NCBI RefSeq assembly: GCF_019320115.1
Contig: NC_089581.1
Location: forward strand, 72,962,101-73,026,100
Origin: Miscanthus floridulus
Lineage: Eukaryota > Streptophyta > Magnoliopsida > Poales > Poaceae
DNA: 64,000 bases
Reading direction: 5' to 3'
Positions 12,615-23,112 of this stretch are shown piece by piece (the stretch's first letter is position 1; the number at the start of each line of letters is the position of its first letter). The translations under genes were made by a program, and so were the position numbers. The notes below the pieces were generated by a model. That model had not been told where the DNA came from. It ran no database searches and saw only the letters and a list, made by a program, of their open reading frames with translations.

Positions 12615-14267
12615 CTAGGTCTTAAGTTCGGCGAGTTCATTGGGAGGCATCCTATATGGCCTTCTAGAGATGGGTGCTGTACCAGAAAGCAACTTTGTCT
12701 TGAACTCCACTTCTCGATCCAGGGGCAATCCAGACAAATCATCGAGAAAAACATCCGGAAAGTCACACACGATAGGGATATCTACCAGAGACTTTGCTTG
12801 CACCGCATTGGTCATGCAAGAAAGATTGATGTCTTGGGGTAATTGTACTAGAAAACCCTCATGATTACTAGGATCTCTGAGCATGACTACCCTAGTCGAT
12901 GTATCAATAAGCACTCTATGATGGCTCATCCAGTTCATTCCCAATATCACATCGATACCTAGCCCTGGTAAAACTACTAGATCAACCTGATAACTTTGCC
13001 CCTCTATCTCAAATTGTACGTCCCCAACTACCAGCTTGGTTGGGATAATACCATTGGTAGCCCTAATGCAATAACCCTCACCCTCAATAGTGTATGTTTT
13101 CTGCATAAACTTGGATGCAAATACTGGACTAATAAAGGAATGCGAAGCACCTGAATCAAATAGTACAACTACGGGGTGTTGATCAATCAGAAACTTACCA
13201 GTAGTTACCACCTCTCTTGAAGGAATCTCAGTGATATTAGTGTGGTTCACTTGCCCCTGACGGCCACCTTGGTAGTTATTCTTCTTAGGGTAAGGGCACT
13301 CCCTTGCCCAGTGGCCTATCTTGTTGCAGTTCCAGCATGGCATGTTGCTTGGAGGGGCCTTGGAACTACCCTGACTGGTAGTGCCCTTGGGAAGAGCAAC
13401 AGTAAAGGCCTTGCAAAATCCAGTTCTACCTGGATTCTTCTTTTGTGGTGGGCAGAATTTAGCAGCTAATGCTGGAGGGCGGACTAGAGCCCTTGGTGCG
13501 ATAGGAGCCTTAGATTGTGAGGCGCCCGCCTCATAGGCCCTCTTACGACTTTTCAAAGCAGCATACACCGCATTGTTGTTCTCTTGCGATAAAGCATCAC
13601 TCACAAACTCATTAAAATGAGCACACTTGTAATTCCCCATGGTCTTCATCAATTTGGGGCTAAGTCCCTGCTTGAAACTAGCAATCTTTTTGGCATCGGT
13701 GTCCACAAACTCGGTAGCATACCTTACAAGGTTGTTGAAAGCCTGCAGGTATTCATTCAAGCTCTTATTCCCCTGGGCCAGCTTCATGAACTCTGTATGT
13801 TTGATCGCCATGAGACTAGGAGGAATGTAATTTCCCTTGAAAGCAGACTTAAACTGATCCCAAGTGATTTGGGCATTAGTGGGCATAGTGGACCGATGAT
13901 GACTCCACCAAATGCCAGCTGGTCCATGCAGTTGGTGAGATGCATACTCAGTCTTCAGCATCTTAGTCAAGCGGAGCAGACGGAACTTCTGCTCGAGAGT
14001 ATTCAACCACTCATCAGCTTGTAGGGGCTCCTCAGCCTCCTTAAAGATCGGGGGTTTCGTGTCAAGGAAATCCTTGAAGTCACTGTATTGATTTGGTTTT
14101 GGTCCTTGGCGTGGACCACGACCATCATGATTCGCAATTGTACTGAGAGCCTCAGCCATAGTGCATTGTCCTTCCGCAAGAATTGCCATCAATTCTGTTG
14201 GTGTGGGTGGTGGTGGCGGTGGAAGATCATCATCATCACCCGCACCGGTGGAATGAGTACGAGGCAT
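12615..14267 (-). CDS. Element A gag and protease
   Basis: An uninterrupted 550-codon frame starting at MPRTHSTGAGDDDDLPPPPP (14267). An upstream Met at 14324 adds 19 residues with no Gag likeness. B gag starts similarly (MTRTRARTGT), which supports this start. Domain order: proline-rich N-terminus, Gag core (about residues 70-230, with FKEAEEPLQADEWLNTLEQK), basic linker, zinc knuckle CWNCNKIGHWARECP near residue 335, then a retropepsin active site (VVLFDSGASHSFIS, near residue 385) and ILGMNWM. Gag packages the RNA and the protease matures the particle. The frame ends at a TAG (12615-12617) where the polyprotein should continue into RT. Confidence 0.9.
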   Translation of the reverse strand: MPRTHSTGAGDDDDLPPPPPPTPTELMAILAEGQCTMAEALSTIANHDGRGPRQGPKPNQYSDFKDFLDTKPPIFKEAEEPLQADEWLNTLEQKFRLLRLTKMLKTEYASHQLHGPAGIWWSHHRSTMPTNAQITWDQFKSAFKGNYIPPSLMAIKHTEFMKLAQGNKSLNEYLQAFNNLVRYATEFVDTDAKKIASFKQGLSPKLMKTMGNYKCAHFNEFVSDALSQENNNAVYAALKSRKRAYEAGASQSKAPIAPRALVRPPALAAKFCPPQKKNPGRTGFCKAFTVALPKGTTSQGSSKAPPSNMPCWNCNKIGHWARECPYPKKNNYQGGRQGQVNHTNITEIPSREVVTTGKFLIDQHPVVVLFDSGASHSFISPVFASKFMQKTYTIEGEGYCIRATNGIIPTKLVVGDVQFEIEGQSYQVDLVVLPGLGIDVILGMNWMSHHRVLIDTSTRVVMLRDPSNHEGFLVQLPQDINLSCMTNAVQAKSLVDIPIVCDFPDVFLDDLSGLPLDREVEFKTKLLSGTAPISRRPYRMPPNELAELKT

Positions 14268-14329
14268 CTGCAACAATGCGCAACCAGTAATTATTGATGA
14301 TGTTAGCACATTGGAGAGGAACAATGTAA

Positions 14330-14620
14330 TTATGCCAAACTGAATTTACTAATGAGAATGAAAACTTCATACAATAAATAGAGGCAATAATTCATTCTCC
14401 AATCACCACATCATCAATTAGATTACTAGCGCTATACGCAGTGCATTCCAACATGATAAGTTTTAAACTTAACCATCAAGGTACGCATCCTGAAGGAAGC
14501 GAATTAAAGTACATTACAAGGCGAGTTCAAATTAAAAAGGTACATCCAACATCAGTCTTCGTACTTCAGTTCATTACATCAATGACTGCAAAAGCTTAAC
14601 TAGTGAGACTTGCTAACTAA
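14330..14620. other. Spacer between orf0 and gag in element A
   Basis: About 290 bp separating the stop of orf0 (14621) from gag. I see no gene, repeat or clear signal. The same spacer exists in B (36191-36569). Confidence 0.5.
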
Positions 14621-15175
14621 CTACTCATCAAAGTGATCGCTGTCCACATCGAAGACACCTTGGACTTCTTCTGGGTGTTCCTCTTCTTCATCTGTAGGCT
14701 CAGCTGCATTGTCATCCATCTGCATGTCTTCTTCTTCATCATCGGCCTTAATCACTTGAGGTCCACCCACATTTGGATACCTTGGTATGGGGTGAGGAAT
14801 AGGAAACAGACGGTTGTGCAGTTGATGGTGCTCAACCTGAAGTTCTTCACGCCGTTCTTGGAGTTCTTGCTCCCTATGGAAAGCATTTTGGTTAGCCATA
14901 ATCCAACCCTGATGTCTTTCTTCTGCTAACTCCAAAGCTACTTCTCTGTGATGGGTCACACAATCCAACTCTTGTGCAGCCTCATCTCTCTCAATAGTGA
15001 GGTTCATCAGCTGGTTATGAAGCTCGTCTCTCTCGCGTGCGGTTTGACCCCACTGTTGCAGATGATAATTTGCAATATCGCGAATCTCCTCAACTTCTTG
15101 CTGAGCTCTCCCACAAGCATCCTCTCTACGGCGATACTTGCGGGCACGTAACCTAAACTTATGCTGGGCTGCCAT
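14621..15175 (-). CDS. Element A orf0: coiled-coil protein with acidic tail, 5' end lost
   Basis: A 184-codon open frame upstream of gag on the same strand. From residue 15 to about 115 it is rich in Glu, Arg, Gln and Leu with a heptad-like pattern (RERDELHNQLMNL, REQELQERREELQ), suggesting a coiled coil. A Pro-rich spacer (FPIPHPIPRYP) follows, then a very acidic tail ending DSDHFDE. B has an equivalent frame (35118-36190) with the same acidic end (DSDHSEA), so this is an element gene. Met at 15175 is probably internal: related sequence continues to about 15470 with a TGA in frame. Extra frames before gag (orf0) have been described in some rice chromoviruses. Function is unknown. Confidence 0.65.
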   Translation of the reverse strand: MAAQHKFRLRARKYRRREDACGRAQQEVEEIRDIANYHLQQWGQTARERDELHNQLMNLTIERDEAAQELDCVTHHREVALELAEERHQGWIMANQNAFHREQELQERREELQVEHHQLHNRLFPIPHPIPRYPNVGGPQVIKADDEEEDMQMDDNAAEPTDEEEEHPEEVQGVFDVDSDHFDE

Positions 15176-15470
15176 TGCCTTGCCAGCTTCATCTAGCGCA
15201 CTAGAAAGGTTGTTTTGCCTGACTCAACAAAGCTTCAAGACTACCATCATAGCACTCATTCCAGCATTGTCGCTCTGCACACGTTCGCCATGGCCTCAAA
15301 CCAAGGCCTGGCCAACGTCCTAAGTCCACTCAGCCTCAGTAGGAGACACTCGGGGAATGGATGAAGCTGGTCCACCCACTAACTCGTCCTCGAAGCTCTG
15401 TGCTATATCCATCAGCACATCAAGGGCAGCAACCTGAGCGGCTTCTCATGGGCTTTGCCCATCAGTCTCA

Positions 15471-16550
15471 ATGCTCCACCTACTGGGCTCGATTTGAAAT
15501 TGATTTTCTTTATTTGTTTTCACATATTTGAATGCAAACATCAAAAATTTATATCTTGAGTTAGGAGTATCCAAATGAGGTGATCCAAATTTTGTTGGAT
15601 TCATCAAAAAATGTACTATTTGATAAAAATATGAAACCTACTATTTGGGGTATTTTTCCTAAGGGAATTAAATTGAGCTAGATAAGTGCTTTTAAATTTG
15701 TTTCTATCTTGTAAAATGCATAACTTGAGCTAGGGAAGTGCTAAAATTGTGATTCCAATTTTGTTGGTCCTGTGTTGGCATGATCTAGCTAAAAAAATAC
15801 TAAACCTAAAGAATACATACTTGAAATATGGTCTTTCTATTTAACCTTGATTATTTGCTAGTTTCTAGTGAAAATAAATGGGGTGAAAAAATATATAACA
15901 TATGATCATGCAAATTTTTACATAATGTTCTTATGCTAGGATGAAAGTAAAAAAAATATTAAATCTGTTGTTTGACATTTTTCACTAGGCTAAACTATTT
16001 TTGCTAAAATAAGCCTATGCAACTTGTCATTTTTGTAGAGGTTGCTATACTTATCCAAATGGCATGAAATTTGTACAGTAGACTATTGGAGTTATATGTA
16101 ACCTATTGTAATTGTCTTAGAATTTATTGAGTACTAGAAATATTTATCCTCTAAATCACCCTATTATATAAGAAAAATTAATAAATGAATATAAATAAAT
16201 TATTTGGGCTTAACCATGATGTTTTCTAGGGTGTTTGTGATGCATATGATCTGTTGATGTTAGTAGTGGTGCTCAGAAATAATTGGTTATAGGCAACTAG
16301 TTAATTATAGCTCTATAATTCAATTGGATGACTACATGTATAGTTTCTGTTGTCATGGTGTTTTCATAATGAAGATGAAGTTTGCTGTGAATCTTGTTAA
16401 TAAAAAAGTTTTAGATAACTTACTCATTTGTCTTGTCCTAAAATTTTATGGCTGTAGGCCTGATGGTTTGAGAGCTATAGCTGTTAGAAGTCTACTATCA
16501 GATTTGCTTATCCTCAGAACGGATCTAGAAGATTGAATTGTTTGACATAG
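15471..16550 (+). repeat. Element B 5' LTR, left remaining part
   Basis: Matches the 3' LTR from about 42655 (shared GATTTGAAATTGATTTTC, 15490-15507 and 42667-42684). The first 1.6 kb of the LTR, present in the 3' copy (41024-42655), is absent. The segment after about 16068 has no partner in the 3' LTR, which has a deletion there. It ends with CATAG (16546-16550), the left copy of the T2 target duplication. Confidence 0.8.
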
Positions 16551-17881
16551 TGTTGGGTATCATAGAACGGGGTACCCCGAGTGTACACCAAAAGAGTCAC
16601 TTAAACCCCATCAACAACAAAGCCAGAGGGTAGGCCATGGGTTCACCCCCGGCCCCGTCCGAACCCATCGGCTCTCCACCTCGCCTGAAGCCTCGCATGG
16701 GAGGTCTCGACGCCCTGACGAATCTCTGCCTCGCGTGAGGCCTCTCGCGGGAGGTCTCGGCAAGGAGCCCAATCTCCGTCCCACCCGAGGCCCCGCGCGC
16801 ATAGCCTCGAACAAGACAGCGATTCTCCGTATCGCTCGAGGCCGGCTTGTTAATAGCCCGTCGCTCCTGCCTCGACCAGTCTTCCTAACAGTGTGTCACG
16901 TCCCATTACTGCGCCAACCACTCCCGTGATCTCAGCCGGACGATGGCTCGACACCATGGAGTGGCCGACGGGACAAGGAGTCGCATCAACACCATACCGG
17001 CTAAGACAAGGCATGGCGAGGATTACCGGCCACTGTGTTCTGGCGCTATGCCCACGATCAGCACCGGCACTATGCTATGCCCCATAACACCCGCCCCAAA
17101 GACAATGCGGCATGGGAAGTCTGGCCTGGGTCATCATCGCCTCCGAACCAGCGTACCAGACCGACCGCTCCCTCCGAGCCTCGGCACCCTACATCAGGGC
17201 CTCGGCCATCTCGAGATTCACGTCTGCCGAGACCCCCACCATGGTTCGACCTCGGCACCAACCGAGCCTTGGCACCAACCTAGCCTCAATTTCACGCGCC
17301 GACAATCTACAACGACCCGCACGTCGACTATCGCACTCGCTTTGAGGTAGCCTTGGAGCTCCCATGACGCATAGGATCAGATGTGACCAGCATGTCGCTC
17401 CAGCGCTTCAAGGACAAACCACTCCGACAACCACACCGCCACAGGAACAGGCTACAGGGCTTGAACACACCGCCTCCATTCGCATGACACCATATAGTTA
17501 GCACACATACTACCCTTGTCCTCCCTTCAACTATAAAAGGAAAGGACTTGGGCCATTTCTGGGGAGAGGGCACACGCACCCACCGAAGGAACACCCTGTA
17601 ACACACACACACTCCCCTACTGCTTGAGAGCAACATCTCAAGCAGTCCACATCACTCCACGCTGAGACCTAGGACTAGCTCCCTCCCTCACCCAGCTTGT
17701 AACCCCCTACTATAAGCACTTCGGTGCAAGGAATACAAGATCGATCTCTCAAACTAGATGTAGGGCACTGATTGCCCAAACTAGTATAAACCTTGTGTCT
17801 CTTTGCATCACCATCCGAGATCGAGAACATGTAGTACAAATTTACTAGTTGGTTGAGGATCCCCAGTCCAAAATAGCGATA
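16551..17881 (+). repeat. T2 5' LTR
   Basis: Starts TGTTGGGTATCATAGAACGG and ends GCGATA, two bases before a primer-binding-like site. Pairs with 31054-32311. It has an extra stretch of about 50 bp near 17105-17155 that is absent from the 3' LTR. Contains the TATA box at 17532. Confidence 0.92.
17532..17538 (+). promoter_or_regulatory. T2 5' LTR TATA box
   Basis: TATAAAA in the context CAACTATAAAAGGAAAGG. It is preserved at the same place in the 3' LTR (31973-31979) and sits about 350 bp from the LTR end, a plausible U3/R position for the genomic RNA promoter. Confidence 0.6.
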
Positions 17882-17883
17882 GT

Positions 17884-17902
17884 TGGCGTGCCAGGTAGGG
17901 GG
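17884..17902 (+). other. T2 primer binding site
   Basis: TGGCGTGCCAGGTAGGGGG begins two bases after the LTR, in the position and with the TGG start expected of a tRNA primer site. I cannot name the tRNA with confidence. It is clearly not the initiator-Met type used by B. Confidence 0.6.
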
Positions 17903-17939
17903 CTCTGCGTGTTAGTTTTGTCATCCCAACAGGTTCTGG

Positions 17940-18758
17940 ATGGCACACCTCGTACAATTGCTGCGTCTCGGCACGGTGGTCTGGTTTGGGAGCCTAGAGT
18001 TCATGTCTCTAGGGCATGAGTACGACATGGTACTCCTCACACCCCGAGCCTCGCCTGCCGACGATGACGTCACGCACCGGCAGCCCAGGCGTAGGCGGCG
18101 CCCGGGCGGCCGCTCTCGCCGCGCTCGTCGAGCACGACACGAGCAGGATCACCCCGATGCTACGCGAACCCAGGGTGACTTGCCGCTCTCCGCCGGTATC
18201 CTACGACCAGCTGTTGGCGCAAGGTCCCTAGTTGGAGACCTGTCTAGCCTAAGCCTGGACAAGGGAAAAACGCTGGTGGCACCCGACGACGCCCCGGCAT
18301 CAAGTTCCGCTCCACCACTCCCTGAGGAGCCAACTCTGGCGGAGCAGAGCCAGGCAATGACACCATCTCCATACCCCTTCGGGTCGAGAAATGTCGCCGC
18401 CTCTTATGCTTACGCCTGCGCTTCCGCTCATGCGGATCTCTCAGGGCGCCGCCAGCGCTTTGCTCTCGACTTCGACACCACCGCATCGACCCACACCCAC
18501 ACCAACTCCTTGGAGGAGGATGAGGCATGGGCCGGAGCGGATTTCTCCGACCTCCATGACCATGAAACCATACGCCGCTTCTTGGCCGCAAGTGACTATT
18601 GCTTCGGCTACTCCGACTTCAACGATGAAGGTACTTACGATCCCACTCGTGAGTGCTTCCATGTTAGACTTGGGATGCCAAGCACGGGCGATGAGGATGA
18701 GGGGGTAGGCAACTGTACTCTGCTTCATCAGGGAACGGGCGATGCCACACCTTCATGA
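17940..18758 (+). CDS. T2 gag N-terminal region
   Basis: A 272-codon open frame starting 38 bases after the primer binding site. It is Arg-rich near residues 45-70 (QPRRRRRPGGRSRRARRARH), then low-complexity Ser/Pro/Ala, then acidic (HDHETIRRFLAASDYCFGYS around residues 200-220). No enzyme motif is visible. Its position makes it the N-terminal extension of a Tat Gag. T1 has a similar segment upstream of 300 (for example ASYAPASFHDLLDDDVE near 110-160). It could encode a free protein if the stop is genuine, but a nonsense mutation in a longer Gag is more likely, because related coding sequence continues downstream. Confidence 0.6.
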   Translation: MAHLVQLLRLGTVVWFGSLEFMSLGHEYDMVLLTPRASPADDDVTHRQPRRRRRPGGRSRRARRARHEQDHPDATRTQGDLPLSAGILRPAVGARSLVGDLSSLSLDKGKTLVAPDDAPASSSAPPLPEEPTLAEQSQAMTPSPYPFGSRNVAASYAYACASAHADLSGRRQRFALDFDTTASTHTHTNSLEEDEAWAGADFSDLHDHETIRRFLAASDYCFGYSDFNDEGTYDPTRECFHVRLGMPSTGDEDEGVGNCTLLHQGTGDATPS

Positions 18759-19492
18759 ACTATCCCACCGGTAGCACGGAACGAGAACTTTGCCCTTGGA
18801 CAATTTTGACGCCTGGACCTAGAGCAGCTCCGTGAGCTTTAGGCCAAGGTCGAGCAAGATCGACTCCTTCTGCAACAGCTCCGAAACACTCTCGAGTAGG
18901 AGCAGTAGGGCCACGGTGACGGCGGAGCAGCCCAGCAGCGGGCTCGCGACGTGCACCACCGCATCAACGATGATGAAGGGGATGATTGTCCCCCAATCTT
19001 CAATCACGCTAGCCAGAATGTCGTGGCTGTAGCGATGCTAGTGCACGCGATGCCCGAGCCCTCTACCATAGAAGGGTGACGGGTTCGCAGCGAGCTCTAG
19101 GACCTCCTCGAGACCACCGCGGTGCAGCAGGCCGAGAGTTCTGCCTCCCGACGGCGTGGAGCCGCCTCGGACCTCCCCTTGGCACTGCCTCGACAGGATA
19201 GGGAGGCCTTGGTTCGTCCCAAGCCCCCTCGGGCGCCAATAGCCTACGGGTCCCCGTGCGGCTCGATCGCCTCAGCAACCAACACAAGGTGCAGGCAGAC
19301 CATGAGGTGGTCAGCAGGCGACGATGCCATGACAATGAGGGGCCCGCCTGAGGCTACCATCCACACCGAGGTGGCCGTTATGACAGTGAGGAGGATCGCA
19401 GTCCTTCTCCTGAATCGCCTGGTCCTCGGGTCTTTAGCAGGGCCATCCGTAGCGCTCAGTTTCCAGCCCGATTTTGACAACCAACCAACCTC
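18759..19492 (+). pseudogene. T2 gag middle part, heavily broken
   Basis: Lies between the N-terminal gag frame and the recognisable Gag core. Short plus-strand frames with Gln/Arg/Glu-rich, coiled-coil-like composition (for example around 18830-18890 and 19080-19140) are interrupted by many TAG codons. Probably the continuation of gag. No domain is recognised. Confidence 0.4.
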
Positions 19493-21120
19493 ATGAAGTA
19501 TAGCGGCGAGACCAATCCCGAACTCTGGCTCGCCGATTATCATCTGGCTTGTCAGCTAGGTGGTGCAGACGACGACCTGCTCATCATCCGCAACCTCCCC
19601 TTGCTCTTGTTAGACTCGGCATGAGCCTGGCTCGAGCACCTTCCTCCCTCTCAGATCCACGACTGGCGCGACTTGGTTAGGATCTTCATCAGGAATTTCT
19701 AGGGCACATACATGCGCCCTAGAAACTCTTGGGACCTTAAGAGCTGTCGCCAGAAACCAGACGAGTCCCTCCGAGACTTCATCCGGCGCTTCTCTAAATA
19801 GTGCACCGAGTTGCCCAGCGTTGGCGACTCAGAAATTGTCCAGGCTTTCCTCTCTGGCACCACCTGCTGAGACTTGGTCTGAGAGTTAGGCCAGAACATG
19901 CCGCGCTCAGCTGCCGCACTCCTCGACATCACCACCAACTTCACATTGGGCAAAGAGGCTATAGGGGCCATCTTCCCCGAGAATGATGCCAAGGAGAAGC
20001 AGAGGGATGAGGCCCCCGAGGCCTCGGTTCCCCACCTCCCCAAAAGAAAGAAAAAGGATCGCTAGGGGAAGCGGGCCATCCTCGAGGTCGATCTGGTCAT
20101 GGCCATAGAACGTAGGAATCCCCGAGGCCCCAGGGGCCCCAGGCCCTTCGATGACATGCTTAAGAAACCCTGCCCTTACCACCAGGGCCCGGTAAAGCAT
20201 GCCCTCGAGGATTGCTCCATGCTGTGGCGTTACTACGCCAGGCTCGGACTCCCCGACGATGACACCAAGCAGAAAGGCACCGGCGACCGGGACGATGACA
20301 AGGACGACGGGTTCCCCAAGGTGCACAATGCCTTCATGATCTTTGGCAGACCCTCGGCATGCCTTACGACATGGCAGCGAAAGAGGGAACGTCGAGAGGT
20401 CTTCTCGGTCAAGGTGGCCACTCCCTAGTACCTCGATTGGTCTCAGGAGGCAATCACCTTTGATCGAGATGACCACCCTAACCATGTCCTGAATTCCAGG
20501 TAGTACCCGCTCGTCCTTGACCCAATCATGGGCAATACCCGGCTCACTAAGGTGTTGATGGACGGAGGCAGCGGCCTCAACATCCTCTATGCCAGCACCC
20601 TAGAGCTCTTGGAGATCGACCAGTCGAGGCTCCGAGGTGACGCCACACCTTTCCACGGCATCGTGCCAGGGAAACACACATGACCCCTAGGGCGCATCGA
20701 CCTTCCCGTTTGCTTCGGCACCCCCTCCAACTACCGCAAGGAGGTCCTTACCTTCGAGGTGGTTGGGTTCAGGGAACCTACCATGCCATCCTGGGGCGGC
20801 CGTGCTACGCCAAGTTCATGGCAGTCCCCAACTATACCTACCTTAAGCTCAAGATGCTGGGTCCCAACGGTGTCATCACGATTGAGTCCACATACGAACA
20901 TGCATACGACTACGACGTCGAGTGCATCGAGTACGCCGAGGCTCTCGCGGAGGCCGAGACCCTCATCGCCAACCTCGACCAACTCAATGGCGAGGCGCCT
21001 GACTCCAAGCATCGTGCAGGGGCATTCGAGCCCGCGGAGGCCATCAAGCTTGTCTCGGTCGACCCTGCCTGCCCCGACGACCGGGCACTAACGATCAGCG
21101 CCACCCTCGACATCAAATAG
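19493..21120 (+). pseudogene. T2 gag core and protease (broken)
   Basis: The Gag core is readable from ETNPELWLADYHLACQLGG (19508 onward) through RNSWDLKSC (19723). A Tat-type zinc-binding-like segment CPYHQGPVKHALEDC follows at 20170-20214. Protease sequence appears around 20450-20650, with ITFDRDDHP and the active site MDGGSGLNILYA near 20560. It continues to LGRPCYAKFMAVPNYTYLKL (about 20790-20850) after a 1-nt frame change near 20775. A TAG at 21118-21120 separates it from RT. At least eight stops are present. T1 shares this order. Confidence 0.85.
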
Positions 21121-22485
21121 GAGGCCGTGCTCGTCGACTTCCTCCATGTGAATGCTGACATGTTTGCATGGAGTCCCTTGGACATGTTGGGCATACCGAG
21201 GGAGGTCACCGAGCATGCCTTGGACATCTGGGCCAGCTCTAGACCAGTGAAGCAACGCCTGCGCCGATTCGACAAGGAAAAGCGTAGGGCCATCGGTGAG
21301 GAGGTGCAGAAACTCTTGGTGGCCGAGTTCATCAAGGATGTGTCCCACCTAGAGTGGTTGGCTAACCCCATGTTAGTTAGGAAGAAAAATGGGAAATGGA
21401 GGATGTGTGTAGACTACACCGGTTTGAATAAAGCCTGTCCAAAAGTCCCCTTTCCATTACCTCGAATCGATCAGATCGTTGACTCCACTGCTAGGTGCGA
21501 GACCCTATCTTTCCTTGATGTGTATTCTGGTTACCATCAAATCAAGATGAAAAAGTCTGACCAGCTTGTGACTTCTTTCATCACCCCATTTGGCATGTAC
21601 TGCTACGTGACTATGCCTTTTGGCCTCAGAAACGTAGGGGCCATGTACCAGCGGTGCATGACCCAGGTCTTTGGCAACCACATTGGGCGAACCGTTGAGG
21701 CCTATGTGGACAACATCATGGTCAAGACTGGAAAGGCCGAGGATCTCGTCGACGACTTGAAGATAGACTTCAAATGCCTTAGAGAGAAGGGCATCAAGCT
21801 CAATCCCAAGAAGTGTGTGTTCGGGGTCCCCCGAGGCATGCTCTTGGGATTCATAGTCTTGGAACATGGCATCGAAGCCAACCCAGAGAAGGTCTCGGCC
21901 GTAACCAGCATGGGACCAATCAGAGACCTCAAGGGAGTGCAGAGGGTCATGTGATGCCTTGTGGCCCTGAGCCGCTTCATCTCGCGCCTCGGCAAAAAAG
22001 GCTTGCCTCTGTACCGACTCTTGAGAAAATCCGAGTGCTTTTCTTGGACTCCCGAGGCCGAAGAAGCCCTCGACAGGCTCAAAGCGCTGCTCACCAATCC
22101 TCCCATCCTAGTACCGTCGGCCAGGGGTGAGGCCCTCTTACTTTACATCGCCACAACGACCCAAGTGGTCAGCGCTGCCGTAGTAGTAGAAAGGCAGGAA
22201 GAGGGGCATGATCTACCCACCCAACGACCTGTTTACTTCATCAGCGAAGTGCTCTTCGAGACCAAAACATGCTACCCCCACATCCAGAAGCTAGTCTACG
22301 CCGTAATCCTGGCCCGGCACAAGCTACGTCACTACTTTGAGTCCCACCCAGTGACCGTGGTATCGTCTTTCCCCTTGGGAGAGATAGTCCATAACTGGGA
22401 AGCCTCAGGCAGGATAGCCAAGTGGGCCATCGAGCTTATGGGGGAAGCCTTGACTTTTGCGCCTCAGAAAGCGATTAAGTCTTAG
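21121..22485 (+). pseudogene. T2 reverse transcriptase and RNase H (broken)
   Basis: An almost continuous frame. RT has FIKDVSHLEWLANPMLVRKK, WRMCVDYTGLNKACPK, LSFLDVYSGYHQIKM and FGLRNVGAMYQR. The catalytic box reads YVDN at 21703-21714 where YVDD is expected, because the second Asp codon has become AAC. After a TGA at 21952 comes the Ty3-type RNase H (21961-22485: SAAVVVERQEEGH, KTCYPHIQKLVYAVILARHKLRHYF). These domains would copy the element RNA into DNA and remove the RNA strand. The Asp loss alone should abolish polymerisation. Confidence 0.88.
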
Positions 22486-22488
22486 GTC

Positions 22489-23112
22489 TTGGCCGATTTT
22501 GTGGCTGAGTGGACCGACACCCAATTGCCACCTGCTCAAATCCAGATAGAATGCTGGACCATGTACTTCGATGGGTCTCTGATGAAGACCAGGGTAGGCG
22601 CGGGTCTGCTCTTCATCTCGCCCCTCGGAGTACACATGCACTACATGGTTTGGCTCCATTTTGCCGCCTCCAACAACGTAGCTGAATATGAGGCCCTCGT
22701 CAACGGCCTACTGATTGCCATCGAACTTGGAGTATGGCGTCTCGACATCCTGGGCAACTCATAGCTCATCGTCGATCAAGTCATGAAGGAGTCAAACTGC
22801 CTCGACCCCAAAATGGAGGCGTACTACAAGCTGGTATGCCGCCTGGAAGACAAGTTTGACGGTCTTGAGCTCAACCACATCACGCGGAAATACAATGAGG
22901 CCGTGGATGAACTGGCAAAGATGGCCTCAGCACGGGCTCCAATCCCCCCGAACGTCTTTGCCAAAGACCTCCACAAGCCTTCCATCGACTACGCCTCAGT
23001 AGCAGAAGGGGGCCCACCTACCGAAACCACCACGAGGCTTGATGCCTCCTCCGCTACCGACACTCTCTCAACCAAGCTCAAGGTCATGGGAGTCAACACC
23101 GAGCCTCCCTAG
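22489..23112 (+). pseudogene. T2 second (archaeal-type) RNase H and linker (broken)
   Basis: After the Ty3 RNase H comes another RNase H-like domain: MYFDGSLMKTRVGAGLLF (from 22561), NNVAEYEALVNGLLIAIELG (from 22672) and LIVDQVMKESN after a TAG at 22762. The Asp, Glu and Asp of the fold are visible. A duplicated RNase H between RT-RNaseH and integrase is a known hallmark of the Tat/Ogre group. The tail (22850-23110) is a linker leading to integrase. Confidence 0.8.

Larger units (their letters stand above)
5146..15470 (-). mobile_element. Element A: Ty3/gypsy chromovirus-like element, minus strand, 5'-truncated
   Basis: Reading the minus strand gives orf0 (from about 15470), gag, protease, RT, RNase H, integrase, chromodomain-like tail, polypurine tract (9873-9890) and a 4727-bp 3' LTR (5146-9872). 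It closely resembles element B but lies in the opposite orientation. Its 5' LTR, primer binding site and the start of orf0 are missing: at about 15470 the sequence changes abruptly to the middle of a B-type LTR. Element A is inserted in T1 at 5145/5146. With no 5' end, its target duplication cannot be checked (left flank cctct). The Gag frame is intact. Pol has several nonsense codons. Confidence 0.85.

Noticed and set aside
15480..16550. Possible solo LTR independent of element B
   Set aside because: T2's target duplication and the match of both flanks to B's 3' LTR show it is the left piece of B's 5' LTR.
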